The notes under the pieces were generated by a model. The model searched no databases. It was given only the letters and a program-made list of their open reading frames with translations, and was not told the origin of the DNA. From NCBI RefSeq assembly GCF_002954585.1, contig NZ_MSCI01000002.1, positions 1,266 through 65,265 of the forward strand: DNA of 64,000 nucleotides, in the 5' to 3' direction. Made by a program: the position numbers and the translations under genes. This document shows positions 34,822-46,300 of the stretch, one piece after another; the stretch's first letter is position 1; the number at the start of each line of letters is the position of its first letter. The stretch is from Vibrio chagasii (GTDB lineage: Bacteria; Pseudomonadota; Gammaproteobacteria; Enterobacterales; Vibrionaceae).

Positions 34822-37800
34822 TATACTCATTCGCTTTCCCTCAGTGATTTTTTTCTTTTTGTGTGTTGTGGCATTCGGTGTGGCTACACCTTCGTACGCT
34901 TACGATGAAATCGGTATTGAGCACTTTCCAAATGTTGTGCAGGGACATGCGAATAGAGGTATACAGTGTAGTTTATCAAGAAATGCGAGTCAGCTTTTTG
35001 TCTACAATGATGCCACCATCAAAGGAACAAAAGGCCTCGATTTGCATTTCTGTCGTGGCTTTAACTATATGCCCTCTACCTCATGCGACGATCAATATGG
35101 CGGCCGTAGAGCTTGTTCGATAAGTTATACACAATACCCAGCATTGCAATTAAAGCCTTTTCAAAAGGCCAGTGGTCGTGACAGTGTTAGTTGTACTGCA
35201 CCGCAAAACATTTATTCACCAGACTTGAAATTCTTTACCGGTTTTCAGGGGTGTCATGCTGCTTTCATGACTTCTGAGCATAAAATAAAAAGCTTAGTGC
35301 TTTATGAAGCTTCTGTAATTCATTTTTTTGATGGTGAGCATTGGATTGAAGATCTCGGTATGCATGACGGCTCGCGTATCATCATACACGGCCATGTCAA
35401 AATTCATGTGAAAAAAACAGCCCAGTTAAATGGCTCACAGATTGAGTATGCAGATTCTAAAGCTCAACTGATATTGGTTTCTCGAAATGGTGTCGAGTTA
35501 AATTACAGTTGGTCATCTCAGCAACAGTCAAAAATATCAGGGTATGTATACGCCAAGTCTTATGTAAGCCTCAATAATGGCTCTGTGATCAGTGGCAGGG
35601 TGAATACTCAAATGCTGACCGTCAGTGATCAGAGTGTGATTGAAGACCAAGAAATACAGCCTGCTCGTTGTGAATATTTGCCAAAAGAGACATTCAGCTC
35701 GAGTAATACCGACAATTGGTCGATCGTTGCTTATAAAAATAGCATCAAACCGCATGTGGAAAATGGTCGCTTTAGAATGAATTCATTGAGGTACGATCAA
35801 GCTACGGCCGCTGTTTATAACTATCTGTTTCCATCAGACGATAACTATTTGGAAGTGGAATTTGATCATTATGCTCACTCTGGTAGCGGTGCCGATGGCC
35901 TAGCGTTGGTACTTTCTGATGCGAGTGTTCCACCGCAAACGGGGGCTTTTGGCGGCCCTTTGGGTTACGGGCTCAAACCCGGGATTCAGGGCTTTGCTGG
36001 GGGGTGGCTTGGCTTGGGTATTGATGAGTATGGTAACTATGCTCGCTCGGGTGGAACCGATATAGGTCCTGGTTTTACCCCCAATAATGTCGCGCTACGA
36101 GGTTCTGGGCGACAGGATGCCGCTGGTAATTGGGTCGTTGGGTATCGTTATATAAAAGGTAATCATAGCCTGGGCAATTTAGATGGGCGTAAAGGGCAAG
36201 CACATCGCTATAAAATGATCATTGATTCCCGAGACTCTGGGAAAGTGTTCGTGACAGTAAAGCGCATGGTTGGAGATACTAACCTCTGGCAAACAGTGAT
36301 CCCTCGATTCGATGTAATGCAGCGTTATGGTCAATCCGTCATACCGGAAAACTTTCGTGTATCTATTACGGCTTCAACTGGGTCGTTGACCAATGTCCAT
36401 GATCTCGACAACTTTCAAGTCTGTGCCGACAAGCACCAAAAAATCACAGAAGGTATCCATCATTTTGAGTTTGACTACGCGGGGTCGGGCAGTACCTGCC
36501 AAAGCTCAGATATTACTTTGAGGGCTTGTTTAAATGAGAGTTGCTCTAAGTTGTATCCTCGAGATGCATATAACGATGGTTCTCTGCCTGCTCTTTCGGT
36601 TGACTTGTTGCCTGCGCAAGGGAGTGATGTCGCAAACTGGGAAGGAGGAACATCAGTTAGATTCGATAATGAAGTTCGTCTTAAATTGAAAGGAGAGCGA
36701 GCTGGTAAAGTCAAATTGGGTATTGCCAAAAGTTCAATCCCTCAATCTGGTTTTGATGAAGCACGATGCCGTATTAACGGAGGACCGTTATCTGTTGCCA
36801 ATTGTGAAGTCACTTTCTCAAGTCATGTTCTAGCTGTAAAAGTTAAGGATATTGTGGCGAGCAAACAGAGCCCTGGTGATAATTATTTGTCATTTTGTAG
36901 TCAAAACACCAGTCAAGAAGGGCTCTCAAGAGACGTTAATATGTCGATCGAGTATGAAGTAGCACCTGTTGATCGTTCAAAACCTGTTTCGTTTATCTAT
37001 CAGAAAAAACGCAAGAGTGGAGAGCTATTTTGGAGCCAACCTTTCGAGTTGAATACGAGTAATACAAAGCTAAAGGATGTGTATTTTGATAACAAAGGAA
37101 GCGCTGCGTTTAAAATAAGATACGCTGAAGTAGGGAAAATTAAACTTAAAGCACGTGTGGCTGATATTGATGATTCTTCAGGCTTTAAGAGTTTTGTAAG
37201 TTTTCCTGCTGGCCTCAGATTAAGTGCTTACAATCATGCGGGAACCAAGGGAGATTGCTCGGATACAACTGAGCAGTGCTCTAGAGGATTTGTCGCGGCA
37301 GGGGAGGTGTTTGAAACAACGGTAGTTGCTTATCAATACGATAATTCAGTTGCGAGAAATTACCAAGAAAGTGACCTGTTGATGGGTAACCATGTTTTAT
37401 ACCCTGTGCAAGGCGTTGATGGACAGTTGTTAAATACGACACTTCCGGAAGGAGCTGTTTGGAAGGAGGGAGAGATTAAAGTACCTCAGGCCGTATCAGA
37501 AGTGGGTGCTTTTGAGTTGACTGTCCAAGCTCCGATTGCACGCCAATTTGGTAGTGGGGACATTGGTAAGTCAGTGTATTTGGGCAGTCAGGCATTTAAG
37601 ATTGAGGATGGCCGCTTAGCCATTGGCCGCTTCTATCCGAAGTACTTCCTGCAAGAGAATCCTGAATGGAATGTCGCTAACCAAAACGACATTGCTTATT
37701 TAGGTCAGCCTTATGACTCAAGCGTTCATCAAGTGTATCCAATGGCATCTGGTGAAAGCAGTGTCGGCAACGCGCTCAACAATTATCGCTTCTTCCATCC

Positions 37801-38605
37801 AGACTTACAGGCGAAATTTGGGGTTCTAGATGACACAGCCGTCGATAATAGGTTCTTACTAGATACCGATGCTGGGGCTTGGTCTACAGATCGCAAGCAT
37901 TGGTTGTTGAACGATGGTGCCGCTATTCTTGAGCGAGTTACGGGTACTGATGGGATTAGCCGCAAGGATAATCCTTTTAATACATCAGATGCTAACTCTT
38001 CAGTCACACATTTTGGTTTGACGGTAGATGGCGTTGATCCCGTGTCATTTACTGATTCTGATACTTTGACAGACTCTGCAGAGTTTCTGGTTCAACCTCC
38101 TGCTCGATATGGTCGAATGGCCCTAGATGATATTGGTGGCAACTCAGGCATTACCTTAACTATTCCATTGCGAGCTGAGTTCTGGGATGGCAGCGAATTT
38201 GTCGTCAACGATGATGATAATCGCAGCGCCTTTGATGGTTCAAAAGCTTGTAAACAAGTGATTTGGCACAGTGACGGGGCGATAACCACGTTAGCTTCGC
38301 TTAACGGCAGTGGCAGCGTCGATAGTGGTGAAGAAGAGGTCACCGCGGATCAAAATACGCCTGCTGGTAAAGATACACCGCGCGAGCAAGTTCGTTTATG
38401 GTCAAGAATGGGCAACTCGAAGCCAAGCAAGAAGACGGGCGAAAATGAGATATCATGTTCGACAGATTACGAGGATCAACCTTGGTTGCAATACAATTGG
38501 CGTCAGTTAGGCGATGAAGATCCCTCAACTGTCGTCACATTCGGCATCTACCGTGGTAACGATCGAGTGATCTACCGAGGTGAAACTGGCTTAACAGGTC
38601 AGTAA
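34814..38605 (+). CDS. mshQ: MSHA tip protein MshQ with lectin-like domain
   Basis: A 1263-residue exported protein. The GTG at 34814 has GAGG nine bases upstream and leads into a signal peptide ending TPSYA; upstream in-frame codons lie inside mshP. Residues about 290-540 look like an L-type (legume) lectin domain: HSGSGADGLALVLSDAS, FGGPLGYGL, and GWLGLGIDEYGNY are the characteristic strands. The C-terminal half (about 700-1263) matches the long beta-rich region typical of MshQ proteins. A pilus-tip adhesin role for host or substrate glycans is inferred from this domain and the gene order. Start and family are well supported; ligand is unknown. Confidence 0.88.
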   Translation: MISILIRFPSVIFFFLCVVAFGVATPSYAYDEIGIEHFPNVVQGHANRGIQCSLSRNASQLFVYNDATIKGTKGLDLHFCRGFNYMPSTSCDDQYGGRRACSISYTQYPALQLKPFQKASGRDSVSCTAPQNIYSPDLKFFTGFQGCHAAFMTSEHKIKSLVLYEASVIHFFDGEHWIEDLGMHDGSRIIIHGHVKIHVKKTAQLNGSQIEYADSKAQLILVSRNGVELNYSWSSQQQSKISGYVYAKSYVSLNNGSVISGRVNTQMLTVSDQSVIEDQEIQPARCEYLPKETFSSSNTDNWSIVAYKNSIKPHVENGRFRMNSLRYDQATAAVYNYLFPSDDNYLEVEFDHYAHSGSGADGLALVLSDASVPPQTGAFGGPLGYGLKPGIQGFAGGWLGLGIDEYGNYARSGGTDIGPGFTPNNVALRGSGRQDAAGNWVVGYRYIKGNHSLGNLDGRKGQAHRYKMIIDSRDSGKVFVTVKRMVGDTNLWQTVIPRFDVMQRYGQSVIPENFRVSITASTGSLTNVHDLDNFQVCADKHQKITEGIHHFEFDYAGSGSTCQSSDITLRACLNESCSKLYPRDAYNDGSLPALSVDLLPAQGSDVANWEGGTSVRFDNEVRLKLKGERAGKVKLGIAKSSIPQSGFDEARCRINGGPLSVANCEVTFSSHVLAVKVKDIVASKQSPGDNYLSFCSQNTSQEGLSRDVNMSIEYEVAPVDRSKPVSFIYQKKRKSGELFWSQPFELNTSNTKLKDVYFDNKGSAAFKIRYAEVGKIKLKARVADIDDSSGFKSFVSFPAGLRLSAYNHAGTKGDCSDTTEQCSRGFVAAGEVFETTVVAYQYDNSVARNYQESDLLMGNHVLYPVQGVDGQLLNTTLPEGAVWKEGEIKVPQAVSEVGAFELTVQAPIARQFGSGDIGKSVYLGSQAFKIEDGRLAIGRFYPKYFLQENPEWNVANQNDIAYLGQPYDSSVHQVYPMASGESSVGNALNNYRFFHPDLQAKFGVLDDTAVDNRFLLDTDAGAWSTDRKHWLLNDGAAILERVTGTDGISRKDNPFNTSDANSSVTHFGLTVDGVDPVSFTDSDTLTDSAEFLVQPPARYGRMALDDIGGNSGITLTIPLRAEFWDGSEFVVNDDDNRSAFDGSKACKQVIWHSDGAITTLASLNGSGSVDSGEEEVTADQNTPAGKDTPREQVRLWSRMGNSKPSKKTGENEISCSTDYEDQPWLQYNWRQLGDEDPSTVVTFGIYRGNDRVIYRGETGLTGQ

Positions 38606-38674
38606 TAATATAATTTTTGATGGTTAAGTTAGGAATCTGTAAGAAATTACGGATTTCAGTCCATGTTTATACTT

Positions 38675-38703
38675 CAATGCCTTGCCGTGACAGCAAGGCA
38701 TTG
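38675..38703. repeat. Perfect inverted repeat in the mreB leader
   Basis: CAATGCCTTGC and GCAAGGCATTG form an 11-bp perfect stem with a seven-base loop, ending 52 bases before the mreB start. No T run follows, so it is not a typical Rho-independent terminator; it may still end mshQ transcription or act as an mRNA-stability hairpin. Confidence 0.75.
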
Positions 38704-38746
38704 GTACATTTAGTGCAATTTTTGTCTTCTAATTCTTGCAGGATGA

Positions 38747-39799
<1,053 letters not shown>

Positions 39800-39809
39800 T
39801 ATCTAGTGT

Positions 39810-39847
39810 TAGGCTCTTTTATTATCTAGTTTTATGTAAAGAGCCTA
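39810..39847. repeat. Hairpin between mreB and mreC
   Basis: TAGGCTCTTT and AAAGAGCCTA form a 10-bp stem with an 18-base loop and no T run after it. It lies directly after mreB and may stabilise or attenuate the message before mreC. Confidence 0.7.
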
Positions 39848-39859
39848 GGACCTTGTCTA

Positions 39860-39893
39860 TAGGATCAAATGTAGATCTAGGATCAAATATAGA
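39860..39893 (+). repeat. 18-bp direct repeat ending at the mreC start
   Basis: TAGGATCAAATGTAGA (39860) and TAGGATCAAATATAGA (39878) are 15/16 identical and spaced by 18 bases, the second ending at the base before the mreC ATG. The repeat supplies an AGGA 11 bases before that start. Confidence 0.8.
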
Positions 39894-40781
39894 ATGAAGC
39901 CAATTTTTGGTAGAGGTCCCTCTCTACAATTGCGCCTGTTTTTTGCTGTAATTTTATCAGCCAGCCTTATGCTGGCTGATAGTCGTTTAGATGCTTTCTC
40001 AAATGTCCGCTATCTATTGAACAGCATGGTTGCCCCAATTCAATATGCAGCAAACCTACCTCGTACGATGTTTGACGGTGTATACGACCGTTTTAGCACT
40101 CGTAAAGGGCTGATCGAATCAAACCATAAGATGAAGCGAGAAGTCTTGCGACTGAAGAGCGAACTTATTCTGCTTGAGCAATATCAAGAAGAAAATAAGC
40201 GCCTTCGTAAGCTATTAGGCTCCCCGTTTATACGTGATGAAAAGAAAGTCGTTACTGAAGTTATGGCCGTGGATACCTCTCCATATCGTCATCAAGTTGT
40301 GATCGATAAAGGTCAGATTGATGGGGTGTATGAAGGACAGCCGGTGATCAACGAGAAAGGTATTGTTGGTCAAGTGACGTTTGTTGCGGCTCACAATAGC
40401 CGAGTCTTGCTGCTGACGGATGCAAACAATGCGATTCCCGTTCAAGTTATCCGTAACGATATCCGTGTGATTGCTTCTGGTAATGGCATGATTGATGAAA
40501 TTCAGCTAGAGCACATTCCAACCAGTACTGACATTCAGGAAGAAGATCTCTTGGTAACGTCAGGCCTTGGTGGTGTTTATCCAGAAGGTTACCCAGTCGC
40601 TTATGTTTCTAAGGTTGATTACGATCCGAAACGTGAGTTTGCGGTAATCAAAGCGGAACCTGTGGTTGAGTTTGATAAGCTTAGATATCTGCTGCTTGTG
40701 TGGCCTGACGAAAACAAACAGAAACAGACCGATCAATCCAACATAGAGCAAGCAATGTTAGAGGATGAAAATGGCCAATAG
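39894..40781 (+). CDS. mreC: Rod-shape protein MreC
   Basis: A 295-residue protein with one N-terminal membrane helix (about 14-30), a periplasmic coiled coil (about 65-100, KMKREVLRLKSELILLEQYQEEN) and the two beta-barrel domains of MreC, with family stretches DKGQIDGVYEGQPVINEKGIVGQV and VTSGLGGVYPEGYPVA. It joins MreB and MreD to the wall-synthesis enzymes. The start MKPIFGRGPSLQLR matches the family. It overlaps mreD. Confidence 0.95.
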   Translation: MKPIFGRGPSLQLRLFFAVILSASLMLADSRLDAFSNVRYLLNSMVAPIQYAANLPRTMFDGVYDRFSTRKGLIESNHKMKREVLRLKSELILLEQYQEENKRLRKLLGSPFIRDEKKVVTEVMAVDTSPYRHQVVIDKGQIDGVYEGQPVINEKGIVGQVTFVAAHNSRVLLLTDANNAIPVQVIRNDIRVIASGNGMIDEIQLEHIPTSTDIQEEDLLVTSGLGGVYPEGYPVAYVSKVDYDPKREFAVIKAEPVVEFDKLRYLLLVWPDENKQKQTDQSNIEQAMLEDENGQ

Positions 40782-41259
40782 CGTTTTAAGAAGCAAGACA
40801 GTAATTGGCTGTTCATTATTGATCGCGCTTATTCTGCAAACCATTCCATGGCCGGGTAGTTTAGACCTGTTCAGGCCGTCTTGGTTACTGCTGGTTACTT
40901 GTTACTGGGTTCTGGCTTTACCTCATCGTGTTAATGTAGGCAGCGCTTTGATTCTGGGCCTTTTGTGGGACCTTTTGATTGGTTCGACATTAGGTATTCG
41001 AGGCATGATGATGGCAATAGTGATGTACATTGTTGCGTTAAACTTCCTCGTCATTCGTAATATGGCGCTGTGGCAACAAGCCATGATCATTGCGGCGTTA
41101 ACTGTATTGTTTGAAGTGCTGATATTTTTCGGTGAATATTTGATTCAAGATGTTGTCTTCAATCCATTATCGTTATGGAGTGCATTGATAAACTGTATAC
41201 TTTGGCCTTGGATGTTCTTGTTGATGAGACGCGTACGTCGCCATTGGCATGTGAGGTAA
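40771..41259 (+). CDS. mreD: Rod-shape protein MreD
   Basis: A small inner-membrane protein with five to six predicted helices over 162 residues, a core member of the elongasome. The chosen ATG at 40771 has GAGG six bases upstream; an ATG at 40765 would lie too close to it. It begins inside the end of mreC, so coupled translation is likely. Confidence 0.93.
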   Translation: MANSVLRSKTVIGCSLLIALILQTIPWPGSLDLFRPSWLLLVTCYWVLALPHRVNVGSALILGLLWDLLIGSTLGIRGMMMAIVMYIVALNFLVIRNMALWQQAMIIAALTVLFEVLIFFGEYLIQDVVFNPLSLWSALINCILWPWMFLLMRRVRRHWHVR

Positions 41260-41266
41260 CGAGACG

Positions 41267-41869
41267 ATGGAAAAGAAACATTTAGTTTTGGCATCCGGTT
41301 CGCCGCGTCGTAAAGAATTACTATCTCAACTCGGTTATGAGTTTTCTGTCTTAGTCACCGATGTTGAAGAGTGTAAACACACTCAAGAAACCGCCGAAGA
41401 GTACGTTAAGCGACTATCTTTAGATAAAGCTCTAGCTGCGCTGTCTTTATTAACAACGAATCCTTCTGAAAAGCAGCATGTAGCTTCTGGTTCTGATACT
41501 GTAGTGCTTGGCTCTGACACTGTAGTGGTAAGCCAAGGGCAAGTGCTCGAGAAACCCGCTGATTTTTCTGACTCTAAGCGTATGCTGACTCAGTTAGCGA
41601 ATAGACGTCACCAAGTGATGACGGCTGTTTCAGTGGTTTCAAAAGAAAAACAAAAAACAGAAATCGTTATTACCGACGTATGGTTTAAACCCCTCAGTGA
41701 AAAAGAAATAGAACAATACTGGCAAACAGGGGAGCCATGCGATAAAGCCGGTAGCTATGGGATCCAAGGTTTGGGTGGGCGTTTTGTCACCCGAATCGAA
41801 GGTAGTTATTACGCCGTTGTCGGCTTACCTTTATTTGAAACGGACCAGCTACTGCAAGAATTCTTATAA
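41267..41869 (+). CDS. maf: Maf/YhdE-type nucleoside triphosphate pyrophosphatase
   Basis: Maf proteins hydrolyse dTTP/UTP and modified nucleotides, cleaning the pool and affecting septation. The N-terminal LASGSPRRKELLSQLG loop and YGIQGLGG near the C-terminus are diagnostic. At about residues 75-88 the sequence GSDTVVLGSDTVVV is doubled, from a 21-bp tandem repeat, so the conserved SDTVV segment with its catalytic aspartate occurs twice. Position between mreD and rng is the usual one. Confidence 0.9.
   Translation: MEKKHLVLASGSPRRKELLSQLGYEFSVLVTDVEECKHTQETAEEYVKRLSLDKALAALSLLTTNPSEKQHVASGSDTVVLGSDTVVVSQGQVLEKPADFSDSKRMLTQLANRRHQVMTAVSVVSKEKQKTEIVITDVWFKPLSEKEIEQYWQTGEPCDKAGSYGIQGLGGRFVTRIEGSYYAVVGLPLFETDQLLQEFL
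41489..41530 (+). repeat. 21-bp tandem duplication within maf
   Basis: GGTTCTGATACTGTAGTGCTT (41489-41509) and GGCTCTGACACTGTAGTGGTA (41510-41530, in part) are adjacent and agree at 17 of 21 bases. They code for GSDTVVL and GSDTVVV. The four differences show the copies have been diverging for some time. Confidence 0.8.
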
Positions 41870-41889
41870 TTACTAATCTGAGGTGCACC

Positions 41890-43359
41890 ATGAGTGCTGA
41901 ATTGTTGCTGAACGTGACCCCGAGTGAAACTCGCGTGGCCATGATTGAAGGGGGAACTCTTCAAGAGATCCACATCGAACGAGACGCTCGACGCGGAATC
42001 GTAGGAAATATCTATAAAGGTCGCGTTAGTCGTGTTCTTCCGGGAATGCAGGCTGCGTTTGTGGATATCGGTCTTGAGAAAGCAGCTTTTCTACACGCCT
42101 CTGATATTGTCCCACACACTGAATGTGTCGCTGAAAATGAAAAGAAGCAATTTCAGGTTCGCGATATTTCAGAGCTTGTTCGTCAAGGGCAAGACATTGT
42201 GGTTCAAGTCGTAAAAGACCCGCTTGGTACCAAGGGTGCCCGCCTAACCACTGATATCACTCTGCCATCTCGTTACCTCGTGTTTATGCCGGGAGCGAGT
42301 CACGTTGGTGTTTCTCAACGTATCGATAGCGAATCCGAGCGTAATCGTCTCAAGAAGGTCGTCTCTCATTACTGTGATGAGCATGGTGGCTTTATTATCC
42401 GTACTGCTGCAGAAGGCGCTGATTCGAACGAGCTGGCACAAGATGCGGCATTCTTGAAGCGCTTATGGCTAAAGGTATTGGAACGTCGTGGCAAGCATAA
42501 AGCACGTACTCGTTTGTACGGTGAGTTGTGTTTAAGTCAGCGTATCTTGCGTGATTTTGTGGGAACGGAACTGAGCAAGATTCAGGTCGATTCTCGCCTT
42601 GAGTATGAAAACCTTAAAGAGTTTACTTCTGAATACGTGCCAGAGCTGACTGATAAGCTTGAGCTGTATGAAGGTGATAAGCCTATCTTTGATATGTACG
42701 ACACTGAGAACGAAATTCAGCGCTCTCTGGATCGTAAAGTCGAGCTCAAGTCTGGTGGCTATCTGATCATCGACCAAACGGAAGCAATGACTACGGTTGA
42801 TATTAACACTGGCGCGTTTGTTGGTCGTCGTAACCTAGAAGAGACGATTTTCAACACCAATGTAGAGGCGACACAAGCGATTGCTCGTCAACTGCGTTTG
42901 CGTAATTTAGGTGGCATCATCATTATCGACTTTATTGATATGCTATCGGAAGACCATCGTAAGCGAGTACTCACTTCTTTAGAGAGTGCGTTAGACAAAG
43001 ATCGTGTCAAGACCAACATCAATGGCTTCACACAGCTTGGTTTAGTAGAGATGACGCGTAAGCGCACGCGTGAAAGCATTGAGCATATTTTGTGTTCGAG
43101 TTGCCCTACTTGTGAAGGTCGTGGCAGTGTGAAGACAGTTGAAACCGTTTGTTATGAGATACTTCGAGAGGTCACTCGTGTCAACCGTGCCTATGACGCT
43201 GACAAGTTTGTGGTTTATGCTGCTGCAGCGGTTGCTGAAGCGCTAGAAGGCGATGAGTCTCATGCGCTTGCTGAGCTTGAAGTGTTTATTGGTAAACAAG
43301 TTAAAATCCAGGCTGAGCCTCTGTACATACAAGAGCAGTTTGATGTTGTTATGATGTAA
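41890..43359 (+). CDS. rng: Ribonuclease G
   Basis: RNase G, a paralogue of RNase E, matures the 5' end of 16S rRNA and degrades some mRNAs. The 489-residue protein has an N-terminal S1 domain (GNIYKGRVSRVLPGMQAAFVDIG, near 37-60), the RNase H-like and DNase I-like core with the metal-site motifs VDINTGAFVG and IIDFIDML, and the zinc-link CPTCEGRG near residue 407. It starts 21 bases after maf. Confidence 0.97.
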   Translation: MSAELLLNVTPSETRVAMIEGGTLQEIHIERDARRGIVGNIYKGRVSRVLPGMQAAFVDIGLEKAAFLHASDIVPHTECVAENEKKQFQVRDISELVRQGQDIVVQVVKDPLGTKGARLTTDITLPSRYLVFMPGASHVGVSQRIDSESERNRLKKVVSHYCDEHGGFIIRTAAEGADSNELAQDAAFLKRLWLKVLERRGKHKARTRLYGELCLSQRILRDFVGTELSKIQVDSRLEYENLKEFTSEYVPELTDKLELYEGDKPIFDMYDTENEIQRSLDRKVELKSGGYLIIDQTEAMTTVDINTGAFVGRRNLEETIFNTNVEATQAIARQLRLRNLGGIIIIDFIDMLSEDHRKRVLTSLESALDKDRVKTNINGFTQLGLVEMTRKRTRESIEHILCSSCPTCEGRGSVKTVETVCYEILREVTRVNRAYDADKFVVYAAAAVAEALEGDESHALAELEVFIGKQVKIQAEPLYIQEQFDVVMM

Positions 43360-43369
43360 TGGAAATTTT

Positions 43370-46300
43370 GTGAGCTCAAGCGTTACTCTGATTCTACGTG
43401 CATGCTTATGGTTAGTGGTTACTCTCTTAGTAGCGCTAGCCATTGCTGTCACTACACTGCGTGTAGCCTTACCCAATTTAAATAAGTATCAATCTGAAAT
43501 TGAGCTTTGGGTAAATCAACATTCTGGTTTTGAGTTTTCTATTCAAGACGTGGGTGGTTTCTGGCGTAACACACACCCTTCCATTGCACTGCAAGGTGTA
43601 AAAGCCAACCTTCCTAATGTTGAAGATGTGACCTTCTCTGTTGAACGTGTCGAAGTCGAGTTCGACTTGATTCAATCGCTCGTTCAAATGCGTCCCGTTG
43701 TGGCTGATCTGGTTATGAACCAGATGTATCTTGATATCCGATCTATTGACCTATTTGCTGGGCAAAACGAGACAGATAAACCTAAAGATTCTGGCTCCTC
43801 TAAGCGAGTAATGAAAGAGCTGGATAACCTACTGCTAAAAACACTGGTCGATTTCACCGCGAAAGATTCTACCATCTTTTATCGTTCTGTCTCTGATGAA
43901 GAGCGTCAGCTTGATATCGAAACTTTAAAGTGGCAGAACTCAGGTAAACACCACCTGGCAGAAGGCGTAGTAAGTATAAAAGATGCTAACCTCAATTCTT
44001 TGTCAGTAAGTGCTAACTTTATTGATGGTGGCTCACTGACGGATGTTACGGGTGAGTTTTATGTCAGCGCAGATAAAATCTCGATTAAACCTTGGTTAAC
44101 CCGTTACATACAGGCTGAGTCTGGCATTGAAAAGGGGACCATAAGCTTAAATAGCTGGCTTACGCTACGGAATAGCAAGCCAGTCAGCGCCTATGTTGAA
44201 GTGCTGCCTTCAGAATTGACCTGGAACGAAGATGGTAAGCATGACTTGATGCTTGAATCAGGCGTTTTTAAGTTATCTCCAATCGATGATGGTTGGCAAG
44301 TGAATGGTCACTCACTTAACTTGAGAACCGATGACACGCCTTGGCCTGAACTCGATGTAGCATTTAAATGGCAACAAGGTCCTTGGCTGCTTAACGTCTC
44401 TGAGCTTGATATTTCGACCATCACACCACTGATTAAGCTGCTGCCAGACTCAGAAGATTCAACCAAGATGATAAATGTGCTGTCTCCGGGCGGTACGGTG
44501 TCTGATATTCGTCTATCGATGGAGTCTGGTATTGAGAGCTTACGTTACTCGGCTAGTTTTTCTGATTTTGCGATCGAGCAGTGGGATTTAGTACCGGGCT
44601 TTAGCCAAGTCTCTGGTAGCGTGTTCGGCTCTATGACAGAAGCAAAAGCCAGTTTATATATTATTGACGATGTATTCACGTATGGCGATGTTTTCCAAGC
44701 ACCTTTAAACATCAAACAAGGTCAGGTTGACATTGTGTGGCAGCAAGATGAGAACGGCTGGAAGCTTTGGTCTGATAAAGTCACGGCAGCCACGCCAGAT
44801 TTACAGGTGCTGGGTGCATTTCGCTTAGATTTCCCTAAAGATTCAAGCCCTTTCTTATCATTTTACGGTGAAGTAGATGCTTATAACGTCGGTGAAACAT
44901 GGCGTTATCTACCGGCCTTAGCACTTGGTCAAGAGTTGACGGATTACCTTTCCACCGCGATTCAGGCGGGTAAGGCTGATACGGTGAAGTTGCTGTGGCA
45001 CGGTCAATTGGATAACTATCCGTACACCAATCACGATGGTATTTTTCAAGTTTGGGCTCGATTAGAGGACGCTAAATTTAGCTTTGATACCGCATGGCCA
45101 TTGATCACAGACCTACAACTTGATCTGTTTTTTGAGAATGATGCGATGTATCTCGATTCTCGCTCTGCACAACTAATGGATGTGACTGCCGATCGAATCA
45201 CAGGTCGTATTCCTTACTTGGGTGAAGGCGGCCATATCGAGATAGAAGCTAAGGCCACCGCGTCAGGCAATGCGGTGCGTGATTACATGACAGCTTCGCC
45301 ACTGGTTGACTCGGTGGGCGCTGCGTTAACCGCACTTCAAGTGAGCGGTGATGTCTCTTCTGAATTCCAGCTTAATATCCCATTCGACTCTGATAAAGAA
45401 GCCAGAGCGTGGGGTTACGCTGACCTAAGCGGCAATCATGTTGAAATTGAAGCGCCACCGATGGTGTTGGAAAACACCACAGGTCGGATTGAGTTTGATA
45501 ATGATGTGGTGACAGCGAATGGTTTAGCCGCAGACTTGCTTAAACAAGGCATCTCTATTGATTTTAAAGGACAGAATGATGGTCCTGGCTATGCTGTTGA
45601 TATCGATGTGCTAGGCGACTGGGATGTGAAGCCTTTAGAGCCTTACATTGGTGAGCAATGGCTGAGTCGTCTGTCTGGTCATGCGCAATGGCAAAGCCAG
45701 ATTGATATCCAATTGAATGACATCGGCTTTACTTACCAATTGGATTTACAGTCTGACCTAAAATATCTCGCGAGTGATTACCCGTATCCATTGGCCAAGA
45801 AGTCATTAGAGAGTGGTTCAGCAAGGCTACAAGCATCAGGTAACCAAGAAGCGATTACTGCGCGTTTGCAGTTGCCGAATACCAAGTACCAAGCTGAAAT
45901 TGATATCACAGGTGATGTGCCTGAACTAACCGCGACCAACCTAGTATTAGGTCGAGGCGGCTATAAGATTAGCCCTGTGGTTGGGCACCATGCATTGATT
46001 CGTACTGATAAGTTTAATGCTGATGATTGGCTTTCGGTGATCATGGAGCCAGTACAGCCATCAACTGCTGTTTTAAGCCAAATGAACACACCAACAATTC
46101 CTGCTCCAAGTCGTGTGACTTTTGAAAGTAAAGAGCTGACTCTTGGTGGTATTTCTTGGAATGATGTAGATTTTAGTGCACGCAAGAATAAACAAGCTTG
46201 GCAAATGGAAGTATCGAGCCAAGAGTTAGAGGGGGATATTAATTATCTGCCCCCTTATGATTTAACTGTGTCGTTGGATCGCCTACATCTGTTTGTTCCA

